A model generated the notes under the pieces. The model worked only from the letters and a program-made list of their open reading frames with translations, was not told where the DNA came from and did no database searches. Made by a program: the position numbers and the translations under genes. Shown here one piece after another: positions 46,160-54,455 of a DNA stretch of 64,000 bases (its first letter is position 1; each line of letters begins with the position of its first letter). The stretch is from CAUZIZ01 sp965222655 (GTDB lineage Bacteria > Acidobacteriota > UBA6911 > RPQK01 > JAJDTT01), in assembly GCA_965222655.1 (NCBI GenBank), contig CBDCUP010000006.1, forward strand, positions 310,001 to 374,000, given 5' to 3'.

Positions 46160-47137
46160 TCACTCTGGGTGCCGAATCTCGCGGATGTCGATACTCCGGT
46201 AGCCAAGCTCGCGGTAAAGGGATTGAGCCTCGGTACTCAGCACGTACTCGAGGAATCGGCGCGCCCAGGGATTGTCCTGCCCTATCAGACAGATGCCGTA
46301 GCGAATTGGGGCTCCAGAGACCTCCATGACAGACCCGGCACGATCTCCTCTCACGCGGAGAGATACCCGTGAATACAATTGAGCATAGCTGGGTTCCGAG
46401 AGTGAGACCTGAGCCGGTAGATCTACGAAGTCCAGTCCATTCTGCAGAGCGACCGACTTGTAGAGAAAGGCAAAGTCCACCGTCTTGTTCTTCAGGAGTT
46501 CAACCAGTTCGGAGGACCTGGGGCGCACCCAGCGCGGATCGAGTCCGTTGAGCAGTTGCCGGTAGAGCGCAGTTCGATTGTAGTGTAGTTCAGCGAGCTT
46601 CCACGACAGCTGTGTGTAGTAGCCTGCTGGGCCCTGATCGGGATCTGAGACTCCATAGGAGTGGCTTCCACCGATGAGGAGTTCGAACCAATGCTTGCGT
46701 CTTCGCGGTTGGCGCGTCAACGGCTCGAACAAGCGTCTTTCCGAGGCGGCAAGAACCAATTCATTCCCGAGAAACTCGTAGCCCACCTGGGCATGCTCCG
46801 GTATCAGAAGACGCGAGATCAGACGGTGATCTGAGATCGCCAGTAGATCACATGCCCTTCCCAGATCTGCGACCTTACCAATAGTCTCCAGGCTTTCGGC
46901 GGCCTCGCTGAGGATAGCGACGTCGGGATTATTGGCTTCGAACCTTCGGGACACGGTCTGGAGTAGCGGGGAAAGACTATCGGTGTGAAAGACAACGACA
47001 TTGTGAGGTTGGCCCTGGCACGCGGCAAGCGCCAACAAAGCACCGAACCCCAGGAATTTTGGCAGTATCAAGGTACCGCCGAAAACGTATCTCCGCCGTG
47101 TCATCCTTTCACGCTTGCGGCGAAGTGTCCTCGCCAT
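46160..47137 (-). CDS. Tungstate/molybdate-type substrate-binding lipoprotein (WtpA-like)
   Basis: A 325-residue extracellular solute-binding protein. After a charged N-terminus, FGALLALAACQG forms a lipoprotein signal with the lipid-carrying Cys. The mature part shows VVVFHTDSLSPLLQTVSRRF, the GVSDPDQGPAGYYTQLSWKL anion-binding segment and a C-terminal GICLIGQDNPWARRFLEYVL, like WtpA/ModA-type oxyanion receptors. No permease or ATPase gene accompanies it here. Same strand as moaA, so a link to molybdenum or tungsten use is possible. Translation may start at an inner Met (MTRRRYV). Confidence 0.82.
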   Translation of the reverse strand: MARTLRRKRERMTRRRYVFGGTLILPKFLGFGALLALAACQGQPHNVVVFHTDSLSPLLQTVSRRFEANNPDVAILSEAAESLETIGKVADLGRACDLLAISDHRLISRLLIPEHAQVGYEFLGNELVLAASERRLFEPLTRQPRRRKHWFELLIGGSHSYGVSDPDQGPAGYYTQLSWKLAELHYNRTALYRQLLNGLDPRWVRPRSSELVELLKNKTVDFAFLYKSVALQNGLDFVDLPAQVSLSEPSYAQLYSRVSLRVRGDRAGSVMEVSGAPIRYGICLIGQDNPWARRFLEYVLSTEAQSLYRELGYRSIDIREIRHPE

Positions 47138-47301
47138 GAGACTCTGGGGTAGACACGATGGTGGCCGTATTTAACTCCCACCAGGGCGGTCGTTGCAAGC
47201 CCTACGGCTAGAAAAGCTCGTTGATTTGTTTTTCCAGACGTTGAGGGAAGTGGGAGAAAACAGGTTTCTTGCAGACCCGTCGCACCAGGTGAGGAGGAAG
47301 A

Positions 47302-47556
47302 ATGCTACCTTGGTCGGTAATCGTGACTCCATCAGATTCCCCGTTTGCCACACGCTTCCACGAAGAGCTGAAGAAGACCCATCCAGACAGCGTGATCCTG
47401 ACTCGAGTGGATCGCTACCAACTAATCCATCTGGATGCGCCAGGTCCGGATCTGGTTTCCCAGAGAGTCCGTGAGTTCACTCCGGAGGATCTGCAGGACA
47501 GCGACTGTGTCTTCTGTCAGGGGAGGCGAGGTGAAAGCGAGCCCGTTTCAGCGTAG
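47302..47556 (+). CDS. Small protein of unknown function
   Basis: An 84-residue open frame with an excellent ribosome site (GAGGAGG, 5 bases before ATG 47302) and normal protein composition (FATRFHEELKKTHPDSVILT). It resembles nothing I recognise and has no membrane segment. Divergent from the wtpA-like gene. A real gene is plausible but not proven. Confidence 0.4.
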   Translation: MLPWSVIVTPSDSPFATRFHEELKKTHPDSVILTRVDRYQLIHLDAPGPDLVSQRVREFTPEDLQDSDCVFCQGRRGESEPVSA

Positions 47557-47631
47557 CCCCGCCTCCGGCCGCGCCGGATCGTACAGGAAAGAAACTTTGC
47601 TCACCAACAGATGGCAGCGATCACCCGAGTT

Positions 47632-47748
47632 CTTCGAAATTCACTTGTTCGATATTCTGCGGTTCAGCCTTTAGCGGTTGCCTTCGCGAAAGCAAGGAAC
47701 AAGGCTGAATCACAAACCGTAGAACACCGAACCCGCGAACTCCGAAGG
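47632..47748. repeat. Palindromic repeat element C, copy C2
   Basis: Matches C1: CTTCGAAATTCACTTGTTCG and ATATTCTGCGGTT at one end, AACCGTAGAACACCGAACCC and GCGAACTCCGAAG at the other. Confidence 0.75.
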
Positions 47749-47858
47749 CAGGAGCAGTCATGAAGTTTCAGCTTAGTCTCGCTCCCACCGAGTTGGCCTC
47801 ATTCGAGAAAGAAACTTCCGTCATTTCTAGCTACGAACATCGAGTGCTGAGTGACGCT

Positions 47859-47918
47859 TGTAGGACGGGCACTCCTGCCCGTCGGTGTCCTCGACGGGCA
47901 AGAGTGCCCGTGCTACAG
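47859..47918. repeat. Palindromic repeat element B, copy B4
   Basis: GTAGGACGGGCACTCCTGCC and its inverse, with a continuous flank CTAGCTACGAACATCGAGTG (47827-47846) and motif E beyond. It shows the uninterrupted form of the site hit by the ISNCY element at B3. Confidence 0.8.
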
Positions 47919-48029
47919 GTCACTGCTCAGTCAGATGCTCTTTCCTACACCTTCCTTCTGCCAATGAAGTTTCAGCTTAGTCCCGCCCCCGCTACGCTGC
48001 CCCATTCGAGAAAAGAAACTCCAGTCGGG

Positions 48030-48118
48030 GGACGTGGCGGCGGTCTCCAGGCCGCCGTGCTTCGAGCCGAGAGGCTCGAAAGTGGAAGACTTCGGCCTGG
48101 AGACCGAACCCACGTCCG
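48030..48118. repeat. Palindromic repeat element D, copy D2
   Basis: GGCGGTCTCCAGGCCGCCGT ... CTTCGGCCTGGAGACCGA with an inner GAGCC/GGCTC pair, as in D1. With C2, B4, two motif-E copies and three ATGAAGTTTCAGCTTAG-like motifs (47761, 47965, 48135) it makes the 790-base gap 47557-48346 almost entirely repeat. Confidence 0.75.
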
Positions 48119-48346
48119 CCAACCGCAGGAACCAATGATGTTTCAGCTTAGAAGTAACGCTATTGTGGGCTGGTGGGCCGCTGGGTCCAGTTTATCGAAG
48201 CTTCAAGTATACTGGCTCGACTCGTCCGATTGCGCTTGGGTTCGTGTGACGGATTCTTCCGGAACGTTACCAGAAGCGCGACGTGGGAACCGCTATCCGG
48301 GAACACGAGAGTCCCAAAAGATCTCAGTGCTGCAAGGGTTAGTGAT

Positions 48347-48802
48347 GTGATTGACGACTGTGTGGAGACCTGGATGGAGGTGGCCCTTCAAGAAGCGCGG
48401 CAGGCCGCCAGCGAGGGCGAAGTGCCGATTGGTGCGGTCGCAGTCCAGAAGCAGGAGATCCTGTGCCGCGACCACAATCGGAGCATTCAGCTGAGCGATC
48501 CCACCGCCCATGCCGAGGTTCTGGTGCTCCGAGAGGCGGGGCGAAAGCTAGCCAACTACCGGCTGCCCGAGGTGAATCTCTACGTCACACTTGAGCCTTG
48601 CGCGATGTGCGCAGGTGCCTTGATCTGGGCCCGGGTCAATCGACTTGTCTTTGGGGTTCGAGATGAAAAATCTGGAGCCGTATTCTCCCGCGCCAGTCTG
48701 TTGGAGCCGGGGCGTTTCAATCATTCTGTCGACGTGATTGAGGGGGTCTTGCCCGAGGAGTCCAAACAGATGCTGCAGCAATTCTTTTCTAGCCGACGGT
48801 GA
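48347..48802 (+). CDS. tadA: tRNA adenosine deaminase TadA
   Basis: A 151-residue cytidine-deaminase-fold enzyme that makes inosine at the tRNA-Arg wobble position. Catalytic zinc motifs are HAE in DPTAHAEVLVLREAG and PCAMC in VTLEPCAMCAGALIWARVNR; FGVRDEKSGAVFS follows as in TadA. The GTG at 48347 gives an N-terminus aligning with E. coli TadA (ETWMEVALQEARQAASEGEV); ATG 48374 would cut into the first helix, and the 48173 start adds residues from a repeat-rich leader. Confidence 0.92.
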   Translation: MIDDCVETWMEVALQEARQAASEGEVPIGAVAVQKQEILCRDHNRSIQLSDPTAHAEVLVLREAGRKLANYRLPEVNLYVTLEPCAMCAGALIWARVNRLVFGVRDEKSGAVFSRASLLEPGRFNHSVDVIEGVLPEESKQMLQQFFSSRR

Positions 48803-48949
48803 TCTGGGAGGCCTTGGATAAGTAGTCTCGTTGGTGTTCAGCGTCCTCCCTTGCCCTTGCCCGTGCCTGTGCCCGACTTCATCTTCGCTTTCACTCAGGC
48901 TCTTGTCCAATCCGGTCAGCATTGACACGGTTTCCAAAGAAAGGCGAGA

Positions 48950-49890
48950 GGGTTGTGCAAACACTCCCGGGCAAGGGCAGAGGGGAGCAGCCGACAAGGC
49001 TGCAATCCAGCTGGAGAAAGTCCAGCCGTGTGAATTGTTCGTTCACACACGTAGCGATACCGCAGCTCGGGGCAGGTAACCAACCGAGAGATGCGCGGTG
49101 TAAACGGCCTGGCCGCCCTTCGAAGGAAGCGGCGGGAGCAACCTGGAGGCCTAGCGAGTCTGGGAGCCTGAACATGAGTGAATGACTGCAGCCCGGAAAT
49201 AAGCCCCCCTGTGGAAGTTGCCATGCAGGGATTGTCTGGCGAGCCGAACCTGTCCTTTGTGAGGTGAGGCCGACGTCACCCGGGAAGAAACGAGCAAGTG
49301 CACCGGGAGATCGCCGCCGGGTAGGGGTCCAGGCACCTGGGCAAAGATTGCAGAGATAATGTCGGGAAGGGCCGGTTTGCAGCAGGGGCTCGCAGCAACC
49401 TGCGAAGACCGAGGGACCGAGCGAGAGCGAAGGCCCACGGAGCATCCCGGTCTGGCGCATGAGTCCGTAGGAGCGAAGACGGTCGGGTAACGCCGGCCCA
49501 AGCCGCCTGGAGGCGGCTCCTGGAAGGGTAATACCCGGAAAGGGCGAAGGGACTCTCGGCCATGACGGGCAAGGAAGCGCCCACCGCACAGGGCTCAGTA
49601 CCTGGGTATGCGGTGACCGGGCAAGCTTTGTCGAGACCGGCGGCAAACCGGACCCGAGAGGGGTGAATGCGAGCGAGCGCTTAAGCCTCGTTGGGTAAGG
49701 GAAGGCCGTGGGAAGAAAGTCGTGGTCGCCAACCGGACTCGGGAAATCCGACCGTCCGGGATGACAAAGGGGGCTTGCGGAAACGTGAGCTAGGGTGGAA
49801 CTAGGAACCCGCCGCACAACCGAAAGGGTGCGTGCCGGAAACTCTCCGCCTACGGCTGCGCGCGTCGTATTTCTACCTGACCAAAGGCAA
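48950..49890 (+). ncRNA. Large structured RNA candidate (group II intron-like or other)
   Basis: About 0.95 kb without a credible gene but dense in perfect hairpins: GCAGCC/GGCTGC (48987-49003), GCTGGA-GAAAG-TCCAGC (49010-49026), GTGTGAA/TTCACAC (49028-49048) and AGCCGCC-TGGA-GGCGGCT (49501-49518), with many purine-rich GAAA and GTAA joints. Composition is richer in G and A on this strand, as in ribozymes. The GGAGAAAGTCC hairpin near the 5' side and TTTCTAC at the 3' side recall bacterial group II introns. However, no convincing domain V and no reverse transcriptase is visible. The long minus-strand open frame here looks non-coding. Ends and strand are approximate. Confidence 0.35.
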
Positions 49891-49972
49891 GACCCCAAAC
49901 ACATACTTCCAGGCTGAGTTCGCACCCATGCTAGAATTGGCTCCAGCTACCAGATGGGGGGTGGATCTCTAG

Positions 49973-51271
49973 GTGCTAGTTGAACTTGCTTATGGAAAGA
50001 AGGGTCTCGTAGTAGACCTTCCCGAGAAGCGGACCCGAATCATTGAGCCCGTTTACGTCCCTGGTCTGCCCAGCGAGCAAGACACCCTCCTTCGAGTTCT
50101 GCGTAAGCCGACGGGTTCGCAGCCCCTTCGCCGGATTGCAAGCTCTGGGGATACTGTGGCCATCTCGGTGTGTGACATAACCCGACCGATGCCCAGTGCT
50201 CGGGTCCTTCCAGTGCTCCTGAGCGAGCTCAGTCACATCCCAAAGGATCAGATTACGATCCTGATTGCCACTGGCACTCATCGAGCGAATACCAGAGAAG
50301 AACTCGACGAGATGCTGGGGCCGGAGGTGGTGGCGAACTATCGGATAGTCAACCACAGTGCTTTCGACCCGGATCATCTCAGCCCGGCCGGAGAGACTTC
50401 CGAAGGCATCCCGATCAGTCTCAACACCGAATGGTTGGCGAGCGACATCCGGATCACTGCTGGCTTCGTGGAACCTCATTTTTTCGCCGGTTTCAGCGGT
50501 GGACCCAAGATGGTAGCGCCGGGGTTGGCGGCGGTCGAAACCATAATGCAGCTTCACAGTGCCCCTTTGATCGCTGATCCCAGTGCGACCTGGGGCATCA
50601 CGGAGGGCAACCCGATCCACGGCGCCATCCGGCAGATCGCTGCTCAGACCGGAGTCAGTTTCGCTATTGATGTCACTCTCAATCGTGATCACGAGATCAC
50701 CAGCGTCCATGCCGGTGAGCTCTTCGAATCGCACGCCTCTGCTTGTCGTTTCGCCCGGCGTACGGCCATGCAGTCGGTTTCCTCCCCTTTCGAAGTCGTC
50801 CTCACCACCAACAGCGGATATCCCCTCGACTTGAACCTGTACCAGTCCGTCAAGGGAATGTCGGCGGCGGCTCGGATCGTCCGTCAGGGCGGTGCGATCA
50901 TTTGCGCGGCGGAGTGCTCGGACGGAATCCCCGATCACGGCGAGTATCGGCAGCTGCTGGCGTCCTCTTCCAGTCCGGAGTCTCTGTTGGAGCTGGTCCA
51001 CAGTCCCGGTTTCGAGCGTCAAGACCAGTGGCAGGTCCAGATACAGGGCCAGATTCAATCGAAGGCCAGCGTCTACCTGAAATCCAGCTATCTGAAGCCG
51101 GAGCAGGTCCGAGAGGCGCACCTGGAGCCGATAGAGGACGTCGAAGCGACCGTGACTCGGCTTCTCGACGACTATGGTGCGGACGCCCGTCTCTGTGTCC
51201 TTCCCCAGGGTCCCCAGACGATTCCCTACCTTGAAGATTCCGATTCGGCTCTCGAATCCAACCCTATTTGA
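49973..51271 (+). CDS. LarA-like nickel-pincer racemase (DUF2088)
   Basis: A 432-residue member of the lactate racemase family, which carries the nickel-pincer nucleotide on a lysine. The family's key residues can be placed: D68 and R71 (DITRP), H103 (ATGTHRAN), H169 and K179 (EPHFFAGFSGGPKMVAPG) and H195 (LHSAPL). The GTG start gives the usual VELAYGKKGL opening. Many homologues act on other 2-hydroxy acids, so lactate is not assured. The cofactor genes larB, larC and larE are not in the window. An MFS transporter follows 28 bases downstream. Confidence 0.88.
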   Translation: MLVELAYGKKGLVVDLPEKRTRIIEPVYVPGLPSEQDTLLRVLRKPTGSQPLRRIASSGDTVAISVCDITRPMPSARVLPVLLSELSHIPKDQITILIATGTHRANTREELDEMLGPEVVANYRIVNHSAFDPDHLSPAGETSEGIPISLNTEWLASDIRITAGFVEPHFFAGFSGGPKMVAPGLAAVETIMQLHSAPLIADPSATWGITEGNPIHGAIRQIAAQTGVSFAIDVTLNRDHEITSVHAGELFESHASACRFARRTAMQSVSSPFEVVLTTNSGYPLDLNLYQSVKGMSAAARIVRQGGAIICAAECSDGIPDHGEYRQLLASSSSPESLLELVHSPGFERQDQWQVQIQGQIQSKASVYLKSSYLKPEQVREAHLEPIEDVEATVTRLLDDYGADARLCVLPQGPQTIPYLEDSDSALESNPI

Positions 51272-51299
51272 TGAACCAGAATCAGCAGCAGCCATAGGA

Positions 51300-52574
51300 A
51301 TGCAGGCGAAACGGTCCGAAGCCGGAATCATGTGGGTGCTCTGGATTACCTATGGTGCCTTCTACTTCTGCCGAAGCAATCTCTCCGCGGCTCTTCCAGG
51401 CATAGAGTCCGAGCTGGGTTACAGCAAGACACAGCTAGGGGCGATTCTGGGAGCCTTGAAACTTGCCTACGGCGTCGGACAGTTCCTCAATGGGCAATTA
51501 GCGGAGCGATACTCACCCAGACTGCTGCTGGCCCTGGGGATGTTTGGGTCGGCGGCATTGAACGTGATCTTCGGATGGGCCACCGGTCTGTATTTCATGC
51601 TGTTTGTGTGGGCCTGCAACGGTTATTTCCAGGCACTCGGCTGGACCCCCTGCATGCGCGTGGCGGCGAACTGGTTTCCTCTGAAAGGCCGGGGGAAGGC
51701 CGTAGGCATCATCGGTACCGGCTACCAGACGACGGGGGTACTGACATTTGTCATCGCGGGCTGGGCCGCACAGACCTACGGCTGGAGAGGGGCACTCTAT
51801 ATTCCAGCAGGCCTGTTGGCGCTGTCGGCCGTCCACATGCTGTTCTTTCTGCGCGAGACGCCGGACGAGTCCGGCCCTCCGCGACAAACGGTGGGGGCTC
51901 CGGCAGGCGAGCTCGATCCTGGCCCCCGCAGAGGGAAGGTTCGGCTCAGAGAGACGCTTCTAATCACCCTTTCCAATCCTTCCTTGTGGCTGCTTGCGCT
52001 GTCCCTGGGACTCTTGAATGCCTGCCGGTATGGATTCTTGGATTGGGGTATTTCACATCTCAAGGAGATCCAGCAGACTGGCGTTGCTTCGGCCGCTTTC
52101 AAATACGCTGTGCTTCCCGCCGGAGGGGTGCTTGGAGCCTACCTTTCCGGCTGGGCTACCGATCGATTTCTGGGCGGAAGACGAGCCCCGATGATCTGCT
52201 CTCTACTTGCCTGCCTGGGCGTTCTGACGCTGATCTACGATAGAGTGGTCCTCTCCGGATTCGAACTTACGATCGGAGTCCTTTTTCTAGTCGGTTTCTG
52301 CATTTATGGTGCTCAAGTGCTGTTGGTGGGAACCGCTCCCATGGATCTGGCCCGTCATGGGACCCCAGCTGCTGCGGTCGGCTTCGTCAATTTCATGGGT
52401 TATATGGGCGCCTTCGTCGGGGATCAGCTGACCGGCCATCTGGTAGACTCGCAGGGTTGGCAAACGGCAGTGATGGCGTGGGCGGGATTTGCCTTCGCTG
52501 CTGCTGCTGTGTCCGGCCTGCTATGGAACACCACTTCGCAAGGCGCGGAACATAGCCAAGAGTCCAAGACCTGA
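51300..52574 (+). CDS. MFS transporter (OPA-like organic anion/phosphate branch)
   Basis: A 424-residue, twelve-helix major facilitator. WITYGAFYFCRSNLSAALPG and LGAILGALKLAYGVGQFLNG, followed by ERYSPRLLLALG, match the GlpT/UhpT-like organophosphate:phosphate antiporter branch. ATG 51300 gives the normal cytoplasmic N-terminus; the frame upstream overlaps larA. Co-transcription with the LarA-like gene suggests it moves the racemase substrate or a related organic acid; this is inference. Confidence 0.85.
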   Translation: MQAKRSEAGIMWVLWITYGAFYFCRSNLSAALPGIESELGYSKTQLGAILGALKLAYGVGQFLNGQLAERYSPRLLLALGMFGSAALNVIFGWATGLYFMLFVWACNGYFQALGWTPCMRVAANWFPLKGRGKAVGIIGTGYQTTGVLTFVIAGWAAQTYGWRGALYIPAGLLALSAVHMLFFLRETPDESGPPRQTVGAPAGELDPGPRRGKVRLRETLLITLSNPSLWLLALSLGLLNACRYGFLDWGISHLKEIQQTGVASAAFKYAVLPAGGVLGAYLSGWATDRFLGGRRAPMICSLLACLGVLTLIYDRVVLSGFELTIGVLFLVGFCIYGAQVLLVGTAPMDLARHGTPAAAVGFVNFMGYMGAFVGDQLTGHLVDSQGWQTAVMAWAGFAFAAAAVSGLLWNTTSQGAEHSQESKT

Positions 52575-52583
52575 ACTTCGTGG

Positions 52584-52600
52584 GGTTGCAGGTTGCAGGT
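52584..52600. repeat. Heptamer tandem repeat GGTTGCA x2 (H3)
   Basis: Two GGTTGCA units plus GGT, 9 bases after the MFS stop and just before the nucleotidyltransferase leader. Confidence 0.75.
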
Positions 52601-52617
52601 TGTACCAAGAGAAACCC

Positions 52618-53376
52618 ATGCGAGCGATTATCATCGGGGCCGGGCGGGGTGAGCGGCTCATGCCCACGACCGCAGATACTCCCAAGTGTTTTGCCGAAGT
52701 CAGGGGCAAGCGGATCCTGGACTGGATTGTAGAGGCTCTCCATTCCAATGGGATCAGTGACATCTGCTTCATCGGTGGATACCAGATCGACAAAGTAAAG
52801 GCGGAGTACCCTCAATTCACCTTTCGCCACAACACCGAATGGAAGCGCAACAACATTCTGCACTCGCTGATGTTTGCTGAAGATCTGATGGACGAGGGCT
52901 TCATCTGCTCCTATTCGGATATCCTCTACACCCCAAGGGTGATAGAACGCCTGCTCGGATTCTCCGACGAGATTGGTCTGGCAATCGATTCCTGTTGGCT
53001 TGAACGCTATCAAGATAGGACCGATCACCCTACGACTGATGCTGAGAAAGTCGTCGTCCAGGAGGGTTTGATCATGAGAATTCACCGAGAGCTGGATCCT
53101 TCGGAATCGGAGGGAGAGTACATTGGTGTTGCCAGGTTTGGCTTCGAGGGCTCCCGGCTCTTGCGCGAGTGTTTTCAGCGCTGCAAACAACTCTACGCGG
53201 GAAGGCCTTTTCGGGAGTCTCCTGTCTTCGAGAAGGCCTATCTCATCCATTTGCTCCAGGAGATGATCGAGAACGGCGTCGAAATGAAGCCCATCGATAT
53301 TGCCGGAGAGTACATGGAGATCGACACCCAGCAGGATTTCGAACTGGCCTGTAAGTATTGGCAGAGTGAAGAATGA
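52618..53376 (+). CDS. Sugar-phosphate nucleotidyltransferase-like NTP transferase
   Basis: A 252-residue Rossmann-like NTP transferase. The nucleotide-binding signature is IIIGAGRGERLMPTTADTPK at the very N-terminus, followed by FAEVRGKRILDWIVEAL, SDICFIGGYQ and CSYSDILYTPRVIERLL (metal-binding Asp). It would form an NDP-sugar or NDP-alcohol, or add a cytidylyl group to a phosphorylated headgroup, as in cell-envelope or phosphonate pathways. The gene overlaps the following MetE-like gene by 4 bases (ATGA). Confidence 0.82.
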   Translation: MRAIIIGAGRGERLMPTTADTPKCFAEVRGKRILDWIVEALHSNGISDICFIGGYQIDKVKAEYPQFTFRHNTEWKRNNILHSLMFAEDLMDEGFICSYSDILYTPRVIERLLGFSDEIGLAIDSCWLERYQDRTDHPTTDAEKVVVQEGLIMRIHRELDPSESEGEYIGVARFGFEGSRLLRECFQRCKQLYAGRPFRESPVFEKAYLIHLLQEMIENGVEMKPIDIAGEYMEIDTQQDFELACKYWQSEE

Positions 53377-54455
53377 AGGTCCTGCCGACTTCCGTCGTGG
53401 GCTCGCTGCCCAGACCCGCCTGGGTCCGAGACTTGATCTCCAACCGGACACCCCTCTCCGATGAGCGAGCGGCGGCAGCGATGGATGCTGCGGTTCGGTA
53501 CGCTGTGGCCCTTCAGGAGCAGGCCGGGCTGGACGTCATCAGCGATGGCGAGTGGAGGCGAAAGTCCTACATCGGGGTCATTGCCGATCTGGCTGAAGGA
53601 TTCGAGCTCAGCCATCATCCCCAGGACGGAAGGCCGATGACGACGGTGGTGGGACGGTTGCAGGCCCGTAGTCCGGGCTTCATTGCCAGAGAGATCGAAT
53701 TCCTCAGGAGCATCACGAGCCAGTCGGTGAAGGCCACACTGCCGGCTCCAGCCCTCCTGGGAGAGCGGCTGTGGGACCCGGCAAGCTCCTCGTCTGCCTA
53801 TCCCAGTCGCGAAGACTTCGTACGCGATTGCATCCCTATTCTGCGTGAAGAGGTTCTCAGGATTCGAGACGCGGGTGCCGACGTTGTCCAGGTTGATGAC
53901 CCTCACCTGTGCCTCTTCGTGGACGCCCAGATTCGGGAATCCTATCCTGATCCCGAAGAGGCTGCTGATTTCAGCGTCGAGACAGTCAATGCTCTGCTCG
54001 AGGGAGTCAAGGGCGTAAAGCTGGCGGTCCATCTGTGCCGTCGAGCCGGCGCCCGGGCTCGCGGCGAGTCGAGTCTCGAAGGGGGCTATGATCCGATCCT
54101 GGCACATCTGAACCGTCTCAAGGTGGACCACCTGACGTTGGAATTCAGCGGCGGAGCCGCAGGCGGTATGGAGGTATTGGGAAAGCTCCGTAAGGAGCTG
54201 GAGATAGGGCTGGGGTGCGTGGACGTAACCCCCGGCAAGATCGACTCGGTGGGGACGATCATGGCCCGGGTGGAGAGGGCACTGGAGTATCTTCCTCCTG
54301 AAAGAATCACCCTGAACCCGGACTGCGGTTTCGCCCCGGGTTCAGGGGCAGAGGTCAGTCTTGACGAGGCTTACGCCAAGCTCTGCAACCAGACGGAAGC
54401 GGCACGCCTGCTACGAGCTAAACTAGGAGCCACGCCTGCTGAAGCTAGTCTATGA
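53373..54455 (+). CDS. Cobalamin-independent methionine synthase C-terminal-like protein
   Basis: A 360-residue TIM barrel corresponding to only the C-terminal half of MetE. Start SVVGSLPRPAW is the standard opening of this family; the zinc-binding set H-x-C (AVHLCRR), E (LTLEFSGG) and C (NPDCGF) is complete, so thiol activation is likely. Without the folate-binding N-terminal half it may use another methyl donor, as in core-MetE and methylthiol or coenzyme M-type transferases. Translational coupling to the nucleotidyltransferase hints at a shared pathway of unknown product. It converges with the cyclophilin gene, overlapping by 11 bases. Confidence 0.85.
   Translation: MKVLPTSVVGSLPRPAWVRDLISNRTPLSDERAAAAMDAAVRYAVALQEQAGLDVISDGEWRRKSYIGVIADLAEGFELSHHPQDGRPMTTVVGRLQARSPGFIAREIEFLRSITSQSVKATLPAPALLGERLWDPASSSSAYPSREDFVRDCIPILREEVLRIRDAGADVVQVDDPHLCLFVDAQIRESYPDPEEAADFSVETVNALLEGVKGVKLAVHLCRRAGARARGESSLEGGYDPILAHLNRLKVDHLTLEFSGGAAGGMEVLGKLRKELEIGLGCVDVTPGKIDSVGTIMARVERALEYLPPERITLNPDCGFAPGSGAEVSLDEAYAKLCNQTEAARLLRAKLGATPAEASL

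Noticed and set aside
48891..49925. 344-codon minus-strand open frame over the structured block
   Set aside because: Arg/Pro/Ser-rich low-complexity translation typical of a frame opposite structured RNA; no domain recognised.
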